DNA of 44,140 nucleotides from Flavobacteriaceae bacterium. Its GTDB lineage: Bacteria > Bacteroidota > Bacteroidia > Flavobacteriales > Flavobacteriaceae. Every line of letters starts with the position of its first letter. Positions within the stretch are counted from its first letter, which is position 1. The DNA lies in NCBI GenBank assembly GCA_030828565.1, contig JAURCF010000005.1, forward strand, positions 1 through 44,140. Direction: 5' to 3'. Below the pieces are notes generated by a model. That model did not search any database and was not told the DNA's origin. It saw only the letters and a list, made by a program, of their open reading frames with translations. A program made the translations under genes and the position numbers. Positions 28,301-35,166 of the stretch are shown here, in pieces.

Positions 28301-29156
28301 TTCTTTTTCCAGCAGATTCTGAAGCGGTAATATAGTAGGTTATTTGGGTTGTAAACAAATTCAAATGTGTTTGACTTTCTTCGTTCCATTGGTCAGGACC
28401 TTCTGCATAAAACAAAATATAATCCTCATTGTCAAACGAATTATCCTCTTCTCCAACCACTAAAATAGGATTCTCAATTACATCATACCCTTCCACATTT
28501 TTGTTCATAAAAGGAATCATTCTTCCTCCATTGCCATATATTTTTAGGTTTTTGGGGTTCATAGAATTCACGTTCATCCCCAGTTTGCTTAAAAAAGAGC
28601 GATCCAATTTATAAACTCCAGACTTGCTTATGGAAAACTGGAACCATTCTCCCGAGGACAAAAGAGAATTGCTTCTTTGAGAAAATAAAGATTCTACATT
28701 TTGGGCTTGGGATTTTGATTTTGTGTTTTTTTGAGAAATTATAAAAGAGGTTACTCGTTTAACAACGCCATTTTCGACAAAGATTGGGTAACAGTGAATC
28801 CCTGCAATGGTCTGATCTCGAGAGGAGGTAACAAACAAATTCCACTTAAATTCTGAAAAAAGGGAACTGGATTTAAGATCGTACAACTCTTGATCGGAAA
28901 CAGGTGCTGAAATCACATTGGTGAGAACAAAATCATTTTTATCAACGCTGGAAGATACTCGCCAAAGATGCTCAAAAACCACATTTTGAGAATCAACATC
29001 CAGAATAATTTTATTCTCCTTATCAGAGGGCACACGAAAGACTGATGCATTGTTACTCCAATTCTTGGAAGCCTCCCAATGAATTTCTACAGACTGTCGC
29101 TGAGCATTGGCAAAAAGTACAATAAAAAGGGCTAAAGTTCCTAAAAAATATCTCAT
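25299..29156 (-). CDS. porU: Type IX secretion system sortase PorU
   Basis: A 1285-residue C25-family (gingipain-like) cysteine peptidase that removes the C-terminal signal of type IX cargo and attaches the protein to the surface. A signal peptide ends at FANAQ. The catalytic His794 lies in FNYFGHGGED and Cys828 in ITSTCEFSRF (numbered from the start used here). The C-terminus carries its own type A sorting domain (NYPNPF, then WDGRDQFGG and GVYVYKI), as known PorU proteins do. I start at ATG 29156 because the signal peptide begins there and the longer TTG start (29225) lies upstream of the promoter element. porV follows after 32 bases. Confidence 0.93.
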   Translation of the reverse strand: MRYFLGTLALFIVLFANAQRQSVEIHWEASKNWSNNASVFRVPSDKENKIILDVDSQNVVFEHLWRVSSSVDKNDFVLTNVISAPVSDQELYDLKSSSLFSEFKWNLFVTSSRDQTIAGIHCYPIFVENGVVKRVTSFIISQKNTKSKSQAQNVESLFSQRSNSLLSSGEWFQFSISKSGVYKLDRSFLSKLGMNVNSMNPKNLKIYGNGGRMIPFMNKNVEGYDVIENPILVVGEEDNSFDNEDYILFYAEGPDQWNEESQTHLNLFTTQITYYITASESAGKRIITTSQPSNTPSQTFQNGTVRLFHEEDLFNIGNFGRRWFGQPLSFDPERTLEFEMPGIQSGSEAILEVKPVAVASSPTSMNVQVLSKQLSFNFSPSSEEVVYAQDNSNPLGGVQTRGAKRMTIAPSSEKVDVEISFENGGNPASEGYIDYVILEYQRALAGANHQYVFMSNLEDQLGTVMFTFSNSESIPAVWDVTDRFQIMMYPNEASESSFSFKTLGGIQRKFVALSVNDYFIPDFHQNSNRVTNQNLKGTVFDFQGSESDVDYLIITNKNLESEANRLAEFHNSFSKLNTRVVTIESIYTEFNTGNPDIGAIRNFIKYVYDNASASSTRLKYLCLFGDTSFDYQNRIRFNNNIVPTYYSYNSYSAVNSFMSDDFYAMMDPEEGSLSFADRMDIAVGRIVADDRASAKSAVDKIIRYHDKSNYGSWRNSFLLISDDVDKSWETTIQENIDWLGDVLYEKKPFINVKKIHSDAYVQEASAAGDRYPAVNTLIKNDLNLGALVFNYFGHGGEDGLASERIFDKLDATNLYNPNKLPLFITSTCEFSRFDNPLRETAGELTFSNPNGGAIGLISTTRQILVINGISYNNILTKHLFSYDSENYVTVGEALRLAKAEFSGTAQKRILFYIGDPALKLAIPKPKIVLTHVNDIPIDQALDTLKALSKINFKGKVTDVSNNLLSSYEGIATVTVFDKEIEKKTLRNDNVGDALEFRALGKTIFKGKASVKEGLFDIDFIVPKDIAIPIGNARISLYAKDNTSYEDQSGYTMDLLIGGLSDTIGTDTQGPEIKLFMNDTSFVYGGITNESPILIAELYDENGINTAGGIGHDITAILDGDETNPIVLNDYYEANIDTYQTGKLQYSLRNLSPGLHTLTLKAWDVYNNSSSAEIQFLVLDDGNLVLDRVLNYPNPFTSYTEFWFQHNKPFEPLDVRVQVFTVSGKMVWSTVQTITTDGFLSRDITWDGRDQFGGFLGKGVYVYKISVKLTLTNKIAEKFEKLVILK

Positions 29157-29203
29157 ACTGTGATTCAATAACGACCCAACAAATAAGATTCGTATATCAT
29201 TTT

Positions 29204-29211
29204 CAAAATTA
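29204..29211 (-). promoter_or_regulatory. -7 element (TAATTTTG) of porU
   Basis: On the minus strand TAATTTTG matches TAnnTTTG. It lies 47 bases before the porU start codon, with a TTTG 15 bases further upstream (29230-29227). Confidence 0.5.
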
Positions 29212-29359
29212 AAAATAATAAACAAGCAAAGAGGTCGTTTTAATGATAAATAAATAGAACTGCTAGTTAAATTAGCTGATCTGTACTCATAGAGTTGAAA
29301 TTACGTGTTTTATTAGTATATTGCACTGTTTTTGAAATTAAATTTTTTGGACAAAAACC

Positions 29360-31042
29360 ATGAAGAAAACACAACGATTATTTGTTGCCCTACTGCTATC
29401 ATCAAGCATTGCTTTTGTTGGGTGTAACCGATCCTCGGGGGGCAGTAATGTTTCTCGCGCTACCGGATGGAGCATAAACAATAAAAAAGGAGGATTCCAA
29501 TACAATACCAAGTATAAGGGACAACAGACTGCCCCTGGACTTGTTTTCATTGAAGGCGGATCATTTACCAAAGGTAGAGTTCAAGACGACATTATGCACG
29601 ATTGGAACAACACACCTACCCAACAAAATGTGCAATCCTTTTACATGGATGAAACCGAAGTAACCAATCTCATGTATTTAGAATATTTGGACTGGCTAAA
29701 GCGCGTGTTTGGTGCTCCAGACAGCCCCTATCGCTTAATATACGAGGCAGCGTTACCAGATACTTTGGTGTGGCGTAGTTCGCTGGGCTTTAATGAAGAC
29801 ATGGTTAAAAACTACCTTCGTCACCCTGCTTTTCAAAACAATCCAGTAGTTGGAGTTTCATGGAATCAAGCGGTAAATTTTGCCAAATGGAGAACCGAAA
29901 GAGTGAATGAAAAAGTACTCGAACGAGAAGGATATTTGAAACGTGACATTACTATTGTTGATTCGCTTATCCGTCCTGAAAGTACATTCAACACCGAATT
30001 ATACCTCACTCAGCCTCGAACATTGTTTGGGGATTCAATAAGCAATTATATCGGAAAAAATAGTGAACGTCAAACTCCAGGGAAAAAAGATTCGTTGTCT
30101 TTTGCGGGTCGTGAGTCAGGAATTTTGTTTCCCGAATACCGCCTTCCCACAGAAACCGAATGGGAGTATGCAGCATTAGCACTCAGTGAGCTTAGAGAAT
30201 ACAATCTATATCGTGGTAAGAAAAAATATCCTTGGGATGGTGAATACACGCGATCCAATAACAAAAGAACACAAGGCGACCAATTAGCAAACTTCAAACA
30301 AGGAAAAGGAGATTATAGTGGAATTCAAGGATGGTCGAGTGATGGCGCAGATATCACTGCACCTGTAATGTCCTATCCTCCAAATGATTTTGGTCTGTAC
30401 GACATGTCAGGAAACGTCACCGAATGGGTTGCAGATGTATACCGACCAATTATTGATGACGAAGCAAACGATTTCAATTATTATCGGGGAAATGTTTTTC
30501 AAAAAACACAAATCAACGAAGAAGGAAAAACTGTTATCATTGAAAGTGACGAGTTTTTAAGTCAATTAGAAGCTTTGAATAATGACCAAACACTAGAAAA
30601 GGCAAACGACAGTGTTACTTATGCAGAGCGACTTCCCAATGGAAAAATTAATGTTTTGAATTTTCCAGGAGAAATTGTGACAGAAAACGTGGATAAAGAA
30701 GACATTAGCTTGCGCACCAATTACTTCACTGCAGACAATCGAGATTACAGAGATGGTGATTCTGGCTCTAAAAGAACTGATAAAAGAGACGATGATAATG
30801 CCAAAATGTACAATGCTCCCAATTTCAAACCTAATCAAAAAGATGAAAGCGAGGGTAAAACTTCGTTGATCAGTAACAAGGTACGCGTTATTAAGGGAGG
30901 ATCCTGGCGAGACAGAGCCTTTTGGCTTGACCCAGCTCAGCGAAGATTTCTTCCAGAATTTATGGCAACAGACTACATTGGCTTCCGATGCGCAATGTCG
31001 TATTTGGGACAAAAACCACAAAAGAAAAAACCTAGAGGATAA
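29360..31042 (+). CDS. gldJ: Gliding motility lipoprotein GldJ
   Basis: A 560-residue GldJ, a lipoprotein needed for gliding and type IX secretion in Bacteroidota. The lipobox is IAFVGC with Cys22. The rest resembles the formylglycine-generating (FGE) fold: APGLVFIEGGSF, MDETEVTN, VVGVSWNQAVNFAKWR, YRLPTETEWEYAA, YDMSGNVTEWVADVY and a C-terminal VIKGGSWRDRAFWL followed by DYIGFRCAM. An acidic, charged insert sits at about residues 375-515, as in other GldJ proteins. A possible promoter is TTG (29295-29297), 19 bases, then the imperfect TATATTGC. The gene is divergent from porU, and a strong terminator follows it. Confidence 0.95.
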   Translation: MKKTQRLFVALLLSSSIAFVGCNRSSGGSNVSRATGWSINNKKGGFQYNTKYKGQQTAPGLVFIEGGSFTKGRVQDDIMHDWNNTPTQQNVQSFYMDETEVTNLMYLEYLDWLKRVFGAPDSPYRLIYEAALPDTLVWRSSLGFNEDMVKNYLRHPAFQNNPVVGVSWNQAVNFAKWRTERVNEKVLEREGYLKRDITIVDSLIRPESTFNTELYLTQPRTLFGDSISNYIGKNSERQTPGKKDSLSFAGRESGILFPEYRLPTETEWEYAALALSELREYNLYRGKKKYPWDGEYTRSNNKRTQGDQLANFKQGKGDYSGIQGWSSDGADITAPVMSYPPNDFGLYDMSGNVTEWVADVYRPIIDDEANDFNYYRGNVFQKTQINEEGKTVIIESDEFLSQLEALNNDQTLEKANDSVTYAERLPNGKINVLNFPGEIVTENVDKEDISLRTNYFTADNRDYRDGDSGSKRTDKRDDDNAKMYNAPNFKPNQKDESEGKTSLISNKVRVIKGGSWRDRAFWLDPAQRRFLPEFMATDYIGFRCAMSYLGQKPQKKKPRG

Positions 31043-31062
31043 TAGCCTTCGAAACCTATTTG

Positions 31063-31090
31063 AAAGACCGCTAATAAGCGGTCTTTTTAT
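31063..31090 (+). terminator. Intrinsic terminator after gldJ
   Basis: AAAGACCGC, loop TAATAA, GCGGTCTTT gives a perfect 9-base-pair stem that runs into a T-rich tract (TTTTTATTT). It lies 20 bases after the gldJ stop and separates gldJ from murF. Confidence 0.92.
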
Positions 31091-31117
31091 TTAAGTTATT
31101 TTAGTATTTTTAGAACG

Positions 31118-32392
31118 ATGAATATTTCGCAGCTACATTCTATTTTTCTTGAGTGCAACGGTGTTAGTACAGATACCCGAAACCTTCCCAAAGGATGTCT
31201 TTTTATTGCCTTAAAAGGAGAACGATTTGATGGGAATGCCTATGCGAAAGAAGCGTTAAATAATGGAGCTGCATTTGCTATGGTTGATGACCAACAACAA
31301 AAAGGAGACCGCTTTTTACAAGTGCCTAACTGCTTGCTGGCTCTACAAGAATTGGCAGCTTATCATCGAAAAACACTTGCCACCAAAATTATTGCTATCA
31401 CGGGCAGCAATGGGAAAACAACTACAAAAGAACTGATGCACAGTGTATTGTCTCAGCAATTTAATACCCTATGTACCGAGGGCAACCTCAACAACCATAT
31501 CGGAGTGCCCCTAACACTGCTTCGACTTACTTCCAAAACGGCGATTGCAGTAGTGGAAATGGGAGCCAATCATATCGGAGAAATTGCGCTTTTAACAAAT
31601 ATAATTCAACCTGATTTGGGATACATCACCAATTTTGGAAAAGCACATTTGGAAGGGTTTGGAAGTCTTGAAGGCGTAGTGAAAGGCAAAAGTGAACTCT
31701 ATGATTATCTTATCAAAAACAACTTGCCCATTCTCATTCATGGAGACGATTTGAAACAAAAGGCACTTACCGGTAAGGCTACTGTTGTTTCGTTTGGAAA
31801 TGATGACCATCATACATATTCTATTTCTTTAGAAAAAACAAGACCATATATATCGGTAATATTTTTGGGAATTAAAATTCAAAGTCAATTGACGGGTGGC
31901 TTTAACTTTTCAAATATTTCTGCAGCTATTGCGCTAGGATCGTATTACGGAGTGTCTTTGGAAAATATTGCGAGAGGAATAGAAACATATATTCCGAAAA
32001 ACAATCGATCTCAAGAAATTGTAAAAAACAATCGGGAGATTGTGCTTGACGCATACAATGCTAATCCAACAAGTATGAAAGCAGCTCTTCTGTCTTTTGA
32101 TAATTTGGCATCACCCAAAATAGCTTTGTTGGGAGATATGTTTGAGTTGGGGAAATTTGCCGCCAAAGAACATCAAGAAATTGTGAATGAAGCTGAGATA
32201 TTGTCCATAGACCAGCTGTATTGGATTGGGGAGGAATTTAGCAAAACAAAACTTCCCTCATCAAAACATCATTGTTTTGAAAACATACATCTTTTCAAAC
32301 AATATTTAGAAAAAAACCCATTGCCATTAGGCAAGTTGTTACTTAAAGGATCTAGAGGAATGAAAATGGAAACGCTATTGGATTTTCTTTAA
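31118..32392 (+). CDS. murF: UDP-N-acetylmuramoyl-tripeptide--D-alanyl-D-alanine ligase MurF
   Basis: A 424-residue Mur ligase that adds D-Ala-D-Ala to the UDP-MurNAc-tripeptide, the last cytoplasmic step of peptidoglycan precursor synthesis. The N-terminal domain has GVSTDTRNL and GCLFIALKGERFDG. The ATP loop GSNGKTTT is at 96-103, NLNNHIGVPLTLLRL follows, and the C-terminal domain has LDAYNANPTSMKAAL and LLGDMFELG. These last motifs separate MurF from MurE and Mpl. The promoter region shows TATTTTTA just before the start, one base off consensus. The stop TAA lies in TTAA, shared with the convergent membrane protein gene. Confidence 0.95.
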   Translation: MNISQLHSIFLECNGVSTDTRNLPKGCLFIALKGERFDGNAYAKEALNNGAAFAMVDDQQQKGDRFLQVPNCLLALQELAAYHRKTLATKIIAITGSNGKTTTKELMHSVLSQQFNTLCTEGNLNNHIGVPLTLLRLTSKTAIAVVEMGANHIGEIALLTNIIQPDLGYITNFGKAHLEGFGSLEGVVKGKSELYDYLIKNNLPILIHGDDLKQKALTGKATVVSFGNDDHHTYSISLEKTRPYISVIFLGIKIQSQLTGGFNFSNISAAIALGSYYGVSLENIARGIETYIPKNNRSQEIVKNNREIVLDAYNANPTSMKAALLSFDNLASPKIALLGDMFELGKFAAKEHQEIVNEAEILSIDQLYWIGEEFSKTKLPSSKHHCFENIHLFKQYLEKNPLPLGKLLLKGSRGMKMETLLDFL

Positions 32393-33282
32393 TCAGTTTG
32401 CATCTTGGTTTCTGTTTCAATGGCATTGTAAGTTAAAAGAATCAACAGTCCAAACACAACACCTATTAGTATCAGAACGATGTTGAACAACCCTTCGGCA
32501 CTAAAAGAAAGACGCAGCAGAACCGTAGAAATAATAAAGCCTGTGTTGCGAATCAATTGGCTGTTTCGCAAAGTGTACTGGAAAGAGAGTAACAAAATAA
32601 ACACATCCGTAAAAATTAACATCGTAAAAAAGTTGTTAAAAAACACGTGATTTATATTGGATAATGAGGAATCTACTAAAGATTCAGAACAAAACGTACT
32701 AACTAACCAATCCGAAAAACTGATTGCAGCTAAGATAAGTAAAGTAGGTATTAACAAAATACTGATGAGTTTTTTTGAAGCAATAAACCGATTGATTCTT
32801 GGAGAAACTGTTTTAATTGGTAATTTTTCTCTTGTTTTTTTGAAAAGATAAATGAGAAAAAATAATATCAAAATTCCTGACAAATCAACCCATATTTGAA
32901 TATTGTATTCGCTTCTAAACCAATCGTTCGACATTTCTATATGAGGAATATCTTTGAAAATTTTTCGTATAACAACCAGAGCAATGATCTCGTACTGTTT
33001 GGATATAGAGGTCGTGAACGATCGAGGTAAATAGTAAATCAATAGATAAGCCTCATACACCAAGATAAATGAAAAAGGGGTGTAAATGGCAGATATTGGG
33101 TCCGAAAGCAGCAAAGCATCATTGAAGGGTAAATCAAATTGAAAGCGTTTTAAAAAAATTAATGCCAAATGAATAACAAAACCGATAGAGGCTAAAACTA
33201 AAATAAAACGTTCAAATGAAGCGCGTATTTTTGGAGAAAACAACCAATCAAAAACGCGTTCAATATTACTATAAAATCCCAT
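32389..33282 (-). CDS. Membrane protein of unknown function, channel-like layout
   Basis: A 297-residue protein I do not recognise. About six hydrophobic segments lie roughly at residues 24-44, 65-86, 130-147, 172-190, 215-235 and 265-290. The most conserved-looking stretch is YEAYLLIYYLPRSFT with YEIIALVVIRKIFKDI (residues 76-112), which mixes basic residues with hydrophobic ones in a way that recalls voltage-sensor helices; this is a visual impression only. There is no signal peptide and no soluble domain. Upstream on the minus strand is a near-consensus TATCTTTA with TTG 16 bases before it. The end overlaps murF by four bases. Confidence 0.7.
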   Translation of the reverse strand: MGFYSNIERVFDWLFSPKIRASFERFILVLASIGFVIHLALIFLKRFQFDLPFNDALLLSDPISAIYTPFSFILVYEAYLLIYYLPRSFTTSISKQYEIIALVVIRKIFKDIPHIEMSNDWFRSEYNIQIWVDLSGILILFFLIYLFKKTREKLPIKTVSPRINRFIASKKLISILLIPTLLILAAISFSDWLVSTFCSESLVDSSLSNINHVFFNNFFTMLIFTDVFILLLSFQYTLRNSQLIRNTGFIISTVLLRLSFSAEGLFNIVLILIGVVFGLLILLTYNAIETETKMQTD

Positions 33283-33352
33283 AACTTATTAACTATTGTT
33301 TCTATAAAGATAGCTTATTTAAAATAAACAACTCATTATGAGGGTGTAAAAC

Positions 33353-33383
33353 AAAAAAGTATTGACTATATGTCAATACTTTT
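33353..33383 (-). terminator. Terminator after tRNA-Val
   Basis: AAAAGTATTGAC, loop TATAT, GTCAATACTTTT makes a 12-base-pair perfect stem just 11 bases beyond the tRNA-Val gene. Read on the minus strand it ends in a run of six T. It insulates the tRNA from the membrane-protein gene downstream. Confidence 0.88.
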
Positions 33384-33393
33384 GTGAAAATAG

Positions 33394-33468
33394 TGGGTGA
33401 TACTGGATTCGAACCGGTGACCCCTACCCTGTCAAGGTAGTGCTCTAAACCAACTGAGCTAATCACCC
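33394..33468 (-). tRNA. tRNA-Val (anticodon GAC)
   Basis: A full cloverleaf can be drawn on the minus strand. The acceptor GGGTGAT pairs with ATCACCC and the discriminator is A. The D arm starts AGCTCAGTTGG. The anticodon stem CTACC/GGTAG encloses loop TTGACAG, and the T arm has GGTTCGAATCC. The anticodon GAC reads GUC and GUU, so it is valine. The CCA end is not encoded (CTA follows). A strong hairpin terminator lies downstream, and no convincing TAnnTTTG element was found upstream. Confidence 0.96.
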
Positions 33469-33550
33469 TTTTTAGATATGCGAATATATTACAATTTCAG
33501 GAATTTTATTAGACCTGCTTTTAAAATTAAAGTATTTGTTTTGCATTGCG

Positions 33551-33558
33551 TATTTTTG
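33551..33558 (+). promoter_or_regulatory. -7 element (TATTTTTG) before the flavin reductase gene
   Basis: TATTTTTG is a perfect TAnnTTTG match that ends 11 bases before the ATG at 33570, leaving a short A-rich leader. It lies inside the longer reading frame that starts with a TTG at 33546. Confidence 0.6.
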
Positions 33559-33569
33559 AAAATAAAAAG

Positions 33570-34187
33570 ATGAAACTATTTACACGCTCGGATATGGATC
33601 AGATGGATAAAATTTATCGATTGAACCTAATCAATAGTGTTACGGGTTACAAATCCGCAAATTTATTGGGAACAAAATCGGTAACAAATCAACTGAATGT
33701 GGCTGTTTTTAGTTCCATTACTCATCTAGGGAGCAACCCTCCTCTTGTAGGATTTGTGTTGCGCCCTACCACGGTTCCAAGAGATACCTATAAGAACATT
33801 AAGGAAACTGGGGTTTTTACTGTGAATCACATTCATGAATCAATCATTGAAGATGCACATCACACCTCAGCCAAATATCCAACAGAAATCTCGGAATTTG
33901 ATCAAACGGATTTAGAACCAGAATTCAAGGGGGATTTTGATGCACCTTATGTAAAAAATGCTCGAATTTCTTTAGGGTGTAAATTTCAAAACGAATATGA
34001 AATAAAAGAAAATGACACACTTCTAATTGTTTCAGAGATTGTTGAAATCCACATTGACGAAGAAGTTCTTGAAGAAGATGGATGGGTGCGACTAGATAAT
34101 GCAAAAACTGTGGCAATAAATGGCTTGGATGGATATGCGCTGCCCCAGCTTTTGGAGAGATTTTCATATGCAAGACCTAAAAAATAA
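33570..34187 (+). CDS. Flavin reductase-like FMN-binding split-barrel protein
   Basis: A 205-residue protein of the flavin reductase-like, FMN-binding split-barrel family. Recognisable segments are SVTGYKSANLLGTKS, PLVGFVLRPTTVPRDTYKNI and GVFTVNHI, the usual core in which FMN phosphate is bound. The C-terminal part (ISLGCKFQNEYEIKENDTLLIVSEIVEIHID) is the dimer half. The substrate is unknown; relatives reduce flavin or act with a partner oxygenase. I start at ATG 33570 because the earlier TTG at 33546 is upstream of the -7 element. The next gene, an O-methyltransferase, overlaps by one base. Confidence 0.83.
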   Translation: MKLFTRSDMDQMDKIYRLNLINSVTGYKSANLLGTKSVTNQLNVAVFSSITHLGSNPPLVGFVLRPTTVPRDTYKNIKETGVFTVNHIHESIIEDAHHTSAKYPTEISEFDQTDLEPEFKGDFDAPYVKNARISLGCKFQNEYEIKENDTLLIVSEIVEIHIDEEVLEEDGWVRLDNAKTVAINGLDGYALPQLLERFSYARPKK

Positions 34188-34828
34188 TGGAGTTTATCAA
34201 TCATAACTTACTGGATTATGTGGTACAACACAGCGAGGAAGAGCCTGAATTGTTACAAAAACTAAATCGGGAAACTCATCAAAAAATTTTACAGCCTAGA
34301 ATGCTCAGTGGTAGTTTTCAAGGGCGGATATTATCTTTATTATCTCATTTGATTCAACCTTCCAGAATACTAGAAATAGGAACATATACAGGATATTCGG
34401 CTTTGTGTTTGGCAGAAGGGCTTCAGAAAGAAGGTTTGCTTCATACGATTGATTGTAATGAGGAGTTGGTAGATTTTCAAAAAAAATATTTTAACCAATC
34501 GAAATTTAAAAATCAAATCATCCAACATTTGGGATATGCAGATAAAATTATTCCAACGCTCAAAGATTCCTTTGACTTGGTTTTTTTGGATGCAGACAAA
34601 GAAAATTATCCTCTGTACTTGGATCAAATTGCTCCTAAAATCAATTCAGGCGGTCTTCTGATCTCCGACAATGTATTGTGGAGTGGGAAAGTTTTAGAAT
34701 CTGCTAAATCAGACGATATTGCTACTCAAGAGCTCATTAGATATAATAAAATATTGAAAGAGGATACTCGTTTTCAAACGGTAGTGCTTCCTGTTCGAGA
34801 TGGGCTTACGTTAAGCAGGAAAATTTAG
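34187..34828 (+). CDS. SAM-dependent O-methyltransferase (class I, COMT-like)
   Basis: A 213-residue class I O-methyltransferase of the catechol/caffeoyl-CoA type. Motif I, the SAM loop, is ILEIGTYTGYSALCLAEGL around residues 64-82. The metal-binding region is DLVFLDADKENYPLYL near residues 128-143, and ISDNVLWSGKV follows. The substrate is not evident. It is the second gene of the flavin-reductase pair, sharing a TAATG junction, so the two may act together on an aromatic or redox-active compound; that link is inference. Its TAG overlaps the tatA stop by four bases. Confidence 0.88.
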   Translation: MEFINHNLLDYVVQHSEEEPELLQKLNRETHQKILQPRMLSGSFQGRILSLLSHLIQPSRILEIGTYTGYSALCLAEGLQKEGLLHTIDCNEELVDFQKKYFNQSKFKNQIIQHLGYADKIIPTLKDSFDLVFLDADKENYPLYLDQIAPKINSGGLLISDNVLWSGKVLESAKSDDIATQELIRYNKILKEDTRFQTVVLPVRDGLTLSRKI

Positions 34829-35094
34829 AGGTTGCGCTTTATAGAATCTGTCAAATCATTGAGCTCTTCTTTTACCTCATCGATTTGTTTTTGAATTCCC
34901 TTTGTATCTAACCCTTCTTTTTGAGCGCTGCGTTGAATTTCGTTTTTAATTTCGTTGGTTGCATTTTTTACTTGCGTCATACCCTTGCCCAAACCTCTAG
35001 CAATTTCTGGGATTTTATCAGCCCCAAAAATTAATAGGATGATAAAAAATATAAAGATAATTTCTGTACCGCTTATAAATAATGGCATCGACAT
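34825..35094 (-). CDS. tatA: Twin-arginine translocase subunit TatA/TatE
   Basis: An 89-residue TatA-family subunit of the twin-arginine translocase. A single N-terminal membrane helix (GTEIIFIFFIILLIFG) is followed by the hinge and amphipathic helix ADKIPEIARGLGKGMTQV, the family hallmark. A charged C-terminal tail follows, with lysine- and glutamate-rich repeats. I start at ATG 35094, or ATG 35088 two codons on, rather than the TTG at 35109, which is the TTG of the TATCTTTG promoter element. No tatC is adjacent. Confidence 0.9.
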   Translation of the reverse strand: MSMPLFISGTEIIFIFFIILLIFGADKIPEIARGLGKGMTQVKNATNEIKNEIQRSAQKEGLDTKGIQKQIDEVKEELNDLTDSIKRNL

Positions 35095-35106
35095 CGATTT
35101 GAAAAG

Positions 35107-35114
35107 CAAAGATA
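35107..35114 (-). promoter_or_regulatory. -7 element (TATCTTTG) of tatA
   Basis: On the minus strand TATCTTTG is a perfect TAnnTTTG match 12 bases before ATG 35094. It begins just a few bases after the T-run of the terminator for the upstream peptidase gene. Confidence 0.62.
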
Positions 35115-35145
35115 CTAAAAAAGGTCATCCCGAAGAATGACCTTT
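35115..35145 (-). terminator. Intrinsic terminator after the M1 peptidase gene
   Basis: Read on the minus strand, AAAGGTCAT, loop of 8 bases, ATGACCTTT is a 9-base-pair perfect stem followed by TTTTTT. It lies 21 bases after the M1 peptidase stop and directly before the tatA -7 element. Confidence 0.88.
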
Positions 35146-35166
35146 GAAGTATTATAAAATTTTTAA

